Of a stretch of DNA of 45,522 nucleotides, positions 43,238 to 45,522 are shown one piece after another (position 1 is the stretch's first letter; each line of letters begins with the position of its first letter). A program made the position numbers and the translations under genes. The stretch is from NCBI RefSeq assembly GCF_000020585.3, contig NC_011138.3, forward strand, positions 2,707,401 through 2,752,922. Reading direction: 5' to 3'. The DNA is from Alteromonas mediterranea DE. Its GTDB lineage: Bacteria; Pseudomonadota; Gammaproteobacteria; Enterobacterales; Alteromonadaceae. The notes below the pieces were generated by a model. That model did no database searches and had not been told where the DNA came from. It saw only the letters and a program-made list of their open reading frames with translations.

Positions 43238-43684
43238 TTGAGCCACACTAACCTAAACTGGGTGTTAGAGAATCCCTACGTTCAGCAATGGCACATAGAT
43301 AAGACGCACATTGACCACTATCAGCATGTGAATAATGTAGCGTACCTGTCTCAAGTAGAAAATCTGGCTTGGGCACATTCAAATTCGCTGGGCTTACACT
43401 TTGCAGATTACCAGGCGCTAAACCGAGGCATGGTGATTAAACGTCACGAACTCAATTATCACCTGCCTACTCATCTTGGCGACATCTTAGAATGCGCCAC
43501 TTGGATTGTGCATTGTGATAACAAACTGACCTTGAAACGCCAGTTCCAGTTTATCTGCCCCAAGCGAAACAAAACGGTTTTTGATGCCGTGACAACCTTC
43601 GTATGCGTAAGTCTTGATACTGGCGCGCCAAAGCGTATGCCGAAGCAATTTATAGATGTTTACGGAAAGGCGTGTATAAAATAA
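43238..43684 (+). CDS. hotdog-fold acyl-CoA thioesterase family protein
   Basis: The 148-aa protein has a single 4HBT-type hotdog fold. It has HIDHYQHVNNVAYLSQVENLAWAHS with the conserved Asp/His-Asn region (HIDHYQHVNN, like the YbgC/FadM signature), RHELNYHLPTHLGDILEC, and TTFVCVSLDTGAPKRMP. Proteins of this type hydrolyse acyl-CoA or acyl-ACP thioesters. The start is TTG 43238 with AAGGA about 8 nt upstream. The stop overlaps the ATG of the next gene as TAATG. Confidence 0.85.
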   Translation: MSHTNLNWVLENPYVQQWHIDKTHIDHYQHVNNVAYLSQVENLAWAHSNSLGLHFADYQALNRGMVIKRHELNYHLPTHLGDILECATWIVHCDNKLTLKRQFQFICPKRNKTVFDAVTTFVCVSLDTGAPKRMPKQFIDVYGKACIK

Positions 43685-44901
43685 TGAAAAAATGGCTGGC
43701 TGTTCTGCTTACATTATTTCTGTGTGTGTCGTTAGGCATAAACGTTTACCTATGGCTTAGCTTAAAGCAGCATAACGGTACAGCTTATGGGATAGAGGCT
43801 AGCTATGAACACCTTTTAGAAGACGAATCAGCGTTAGACAGCGAAGCACACCTAAAGGGCAAGGCAGAGCCCTTCAATAAAAGACGTTCTCCCACCTCAT
43901 TGTTGAATGCTAACGGCGCTAATACGCTATCAAGTGAAGGTGAAGATCGGCGCTCAACTTCAGCACAACTTAACCAATACGATGTAGATTCACTGACTAC
44001 CCTGCTCAACAACGGACAGTACGCGTTGCTCGCTACTGAGCTATCGAACTTTTTAAAAAATGACCCGTTCAACGAATCGCTGCTGTTGCTAGAAGGTGAG
44101 CTGATTGAGTTAACAAAGCCCCTCCCCACGGCGCTCGTGCATTATTACGACGTGGCTGAACTTCCTCTTTCAAACGAAACGCTATCGCTTATCGATACAA
44201 AAATAGCCACCCTTTATCAGCAGGCGCAAACTCAACTCAGTCAAGACGAACAATGGGAATTAGTCGCCCGACTAAACGAGCCCTTATACCAGCGAATACC
44301 CGATGCTAAACATTACACCCTTAATTTGGCCGAAGCGTACGCCTACCAGCAAAAACTTACGCTAATGGAGGATGTACTCGCCGCTCTGCCATTAAACGAC
44401 AGAGACGCCAATATCATTCGCGATAAAGCCTATGAAATACGTGATATGGCTAGCGCAGACACCACGCCGAACGATAGCGAAATTGAACCCACAAGCCCGG
44501 GAACTGCTCGATATCAAACCCGCGTGACCTTGGAACGCATTGGCGATCAATACCGCCTTGAGGCAAAGGCCCTTAACCAAAAAGCCACGATGATTTTAGA
44601 TACCGGTGCCAGTACCACCGCAATATCCTCACGGCTATTTGCTCGATTAGGGCGTATGCGTAACCTCACGTTTATTGGTAACTTCAACGTGAGAACCGCG
44701 TCGGGAACGATAGAAGCTTCACTTGTTCAAATACCGCGCTTTTACTTTGCGGGATACGAGTTCAATGATGTTTCCGCCATTGTTTTACCTGAAGACGCCC
44801 TTCCCGATACCGATGGCCTGTTGGGCATGAATGTGTTGGGTGAGTTCGACTTCGCCATACTGCCAAAGACGAATGAATTGATTTTAAGTGAGAGAAATTA
44901 A
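43684..44901 (+). CDS. membrane-anchored retropepsin-like aspartic protease
   Basis: The 405-aa protein has one N-terminal membrane segment (WLAVLLTLFLCVSLGINVYLWL region, about 4-25), a TPR-like helical middle, and a C-terminal retropepsin fold. The active-site triplet is Asp306-Thr-Gly in MILDTGASTTAISSRLF; a second characteristic stretch, DGLLGMNVLGEFDF, is near the end. Such proteins act as dimers, since one chain brings one DTG. Orientation implies a periplasmic catalytic domain. The ATG overlaps the stop of the thioesterase gene (TAATG), so the two are translationally coupled; a GTG 12 nt earlier is in the same frame. Confidence 0.85.
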   Translation: MKKWLAVLLTLFLCVSLGINVYLWLSLKQHNGTAYGIEASYEHLLEDESALDSEAHLKGKAEPFNKRRSPTSLLNANGANTLSSEGEDRRSTSAQLNQYDVDSLTTLLNNGQYALLATELSNFLKNDPFNESLLLLEGELIELTKPLPTALVHYYDVAELPLSNETLSLIDTKIATLYQQAQTQLSQDEQWELVARLNEPLYQRIPDAKHYTLNLAEAYAYQQKLTLMEDVLAALPLNDRDANIIRDKAYEIRDMASADTTPNDSEIEPTSPGTARYQTRVTLERIGDQYRLEAKALNQKATMILDTGASTTAISSRLFARLGRMRNLTFIGNFNVRTASGTIEASLVQIPRFYFAGYEFNDVSAIVLPEDALPDTDGLLGMNVLGEFDFAILPKTNELILSERN

Positions 44902-44913
44902 GTTTAACCAAAC

Positions 44914-44943
44914 GGTGTACTTTCATCAAAGTACACCTATTTA
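44914..44943. terminator. hairpin between the convergent retropepsin and hopJ genes
   Basis: GGTGTACTTT (44914-44923) and AAAGTACACC (44928-44937) form a perfect 10-bp stem with a CATC loop. It is followed by TATTTAAA on the plus strand, a weak T-run. It is probably the shared terminator of both genes. Confidence 0.65.
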
Positions 44944-44962
44944 AACCACACTGAAAAGTCGT

Positions 44963-45322
44963 TTATTTGCTAACTTCAACTAACGGAAACACCTCAAATA
45001 CCACACCTTCATGGCCTGTTTCCATAAAATTGCGGATATTGGCGTGATCGTCACCTTCGGGGTTATTGAGTACGTCTTCACGATAAAATCGCCCGAACAA
45101 GGCCAGTGTTTGTGCTTGACTAAGGTTTAAATACTGACCGAGTGCGAGTAGTTTGCATGAGCCGTTGTTCTGATTTGCATCGTTTGACACATCGCCATTG
45201 GTGAAAGCGGTTGGCGTGAAGGCAAAGGCGCTATCAACGAGCGCGATAACGTCGTTAAACTCGATAGCTTCAGGAGAATTGCTCACTGCTTGAACAAGGT
45301 CATTGGTGTTGCTGAATGTCAT
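44963..45322 (-). CDS. HopJ-family protein
   Basis: The 119-aa protein belongs to the family named after the Pseudomonas syringae type III effector HopJ. FNDVIALVDSAFAFTPTAFTNG, LLALGQYLNLSQAQTLALFGRFYREDVL and FMETGHEGVVFEVFPL are the typical blocks. The family is widespread in marine gammaproteobacteria that lack type III secretion, so effector function should not be assumed; a housekeeping role is more likely but unknown. I use ATG 45322. The open frame runs on to 45511, but that part translates the end of a group II intron and is not a protein N-terminus. Confidence 0.87.
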   Translation of the reverse strand: MTFSNTNDLVQAVSNSPEAIEFNDVIALVDSAFAFTPTAFTNGDVSNDANQNNGSCKLLALGQYLNLSQAQTLALFGRFYREDVLNNPEGDDHANIRNFMETGHEGVVFEVFPLVEVSK

Positions 45323-45411
45323 GGTTATCCCAATAGAAAAAGAGAAAGATAATAACAGATCTATATCACTGCAACAGATAGCAACAGCCTCACCTTCAAT
45401 ATTTACATATC

Positions 45412-45522
45412 GAGTAGGGTGAGGCTTGCGCCTCATCCCTCTCACAGAACCGTACGTACGGGCCTCGTATACGGCTCCTGCATACTTCATATCACTTGCT
45501 AAGTGACACAATGCTAATTTGC
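45412..45522 (-). mobile_element. 3' end of a group II intron (domains V and VI), continuing past the window
   Basis: Read on the minus strand, 45477-45447 is a 31-nt domain V: GAGCCGTA opens it with the catalytic AGC triad, and TACGGTTC closes it. The tip is slightly unusual (ACG-AGGCC-CGT). A domain VI stem-loop follows at about 45444-45412, GAGGC-GCAA-GCCTC with GGG/CCC below and an unpaired A. Upstream is a CACTT/AAGTG hairpin. The element lies about 90 bp before hopJ in the same orientation. The 5' end and any reverse transcriptase are outside the window. Confidence 0.75.

Noticed and set aside
44963..45322. HopJ considered as evidence of type III secretion
   Set aside because: No secretion genes or hrp boxes are visible, and the family is common in bacteria without such systems.
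45323..45511. Longer HopJ protein starting at 45511
   Set aside because: The added 63 residues are translated from the group II intron end and A+T-rich leader, and do not look like HopJ. ATG 45322 gives the usual family length.

Overview
The window looks like chromosomal DNA of a marine gammaproteobacterium of the Alteromonas type. I infer this from the pdxB-asd-fimV-truA order, the fabB/mnmC and yfcL/epmC neighbourhoods, a three-gene FlgO-family lipoprotein cluster and a HopJ-family gene. No database search was possible. I saw no rRNA, tRNA, CRISPR array or prophage.

Layout. 1-7739 (minus strand) is a housekeeping block: pdxB (vitamin B6), asd (Lys/Thr/Met precursor), a very large acidic fimV (polar hub protein) and truA, which is cut by the window edge. 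7978-10258 holds a class II aldolase-like gene, a divergent Crp/Fnr-type regulator with a palindrome just before its start, and a parDE toxin-antitoxin pair. 10320-12530 has a heptamer tandem repeat and a lipoprotein serine hydrolase ending in a bidirectional terminator. 12580-19380 contains fabB, an acyl-CoA ligase, and a secreted Kelch protein directly before mnmC. 19489-21674 is an operon of three FlgO-family lipoproteins. 22009-23940 carries small accessory genes (VOC, GNAT, DUF2938) and a MerR regulator with a well-formed MerR-type promoter.

23983-26565 is an MDR (alcohol dehydrogenase-like) gene cut in two by an IS110-family element of the IS1111 type. The element has 11-bp subterminal inverted repeats, a shared CT dinucleotide at both junctions, and about 220 bp of non-coding DNA after the transposase where the bridge RNA (seekRNA) of this group is expected. 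That non-coding stretch contains a 10-nt segment able to pair across the reconstructed target site and a 7-nt copy of the element's own end.

26627-29097 pairs a MepK-like M15 peptidase, carrying a dockerin-like calcium loop, with an LdtD-type L,D-transpeptidase; together they probably cut and form 3-3 peptidoglycan crosslinks. 29449-37190 holds a double-ABC ATPase (ModF/PhrA type), an AtoE short-chain fatty acid transporter, a 1387-aa hybrid histidine kinase and an AhpD-like protein. 37217-45322 has an M16 peptidase, yfcL, an ATP-NAD kinase-family gene and epmC on the minus strand; then a conserved unknown, a hotdog thioesterase and a membrane-anchored retropepsin on the plus strand; then hopJ on the minus strand. 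The right edge contains domains V and VI of a group II intron lying just upstream of hopJ in the same orientation; its reverse transcriptase, if present, is outside the window.
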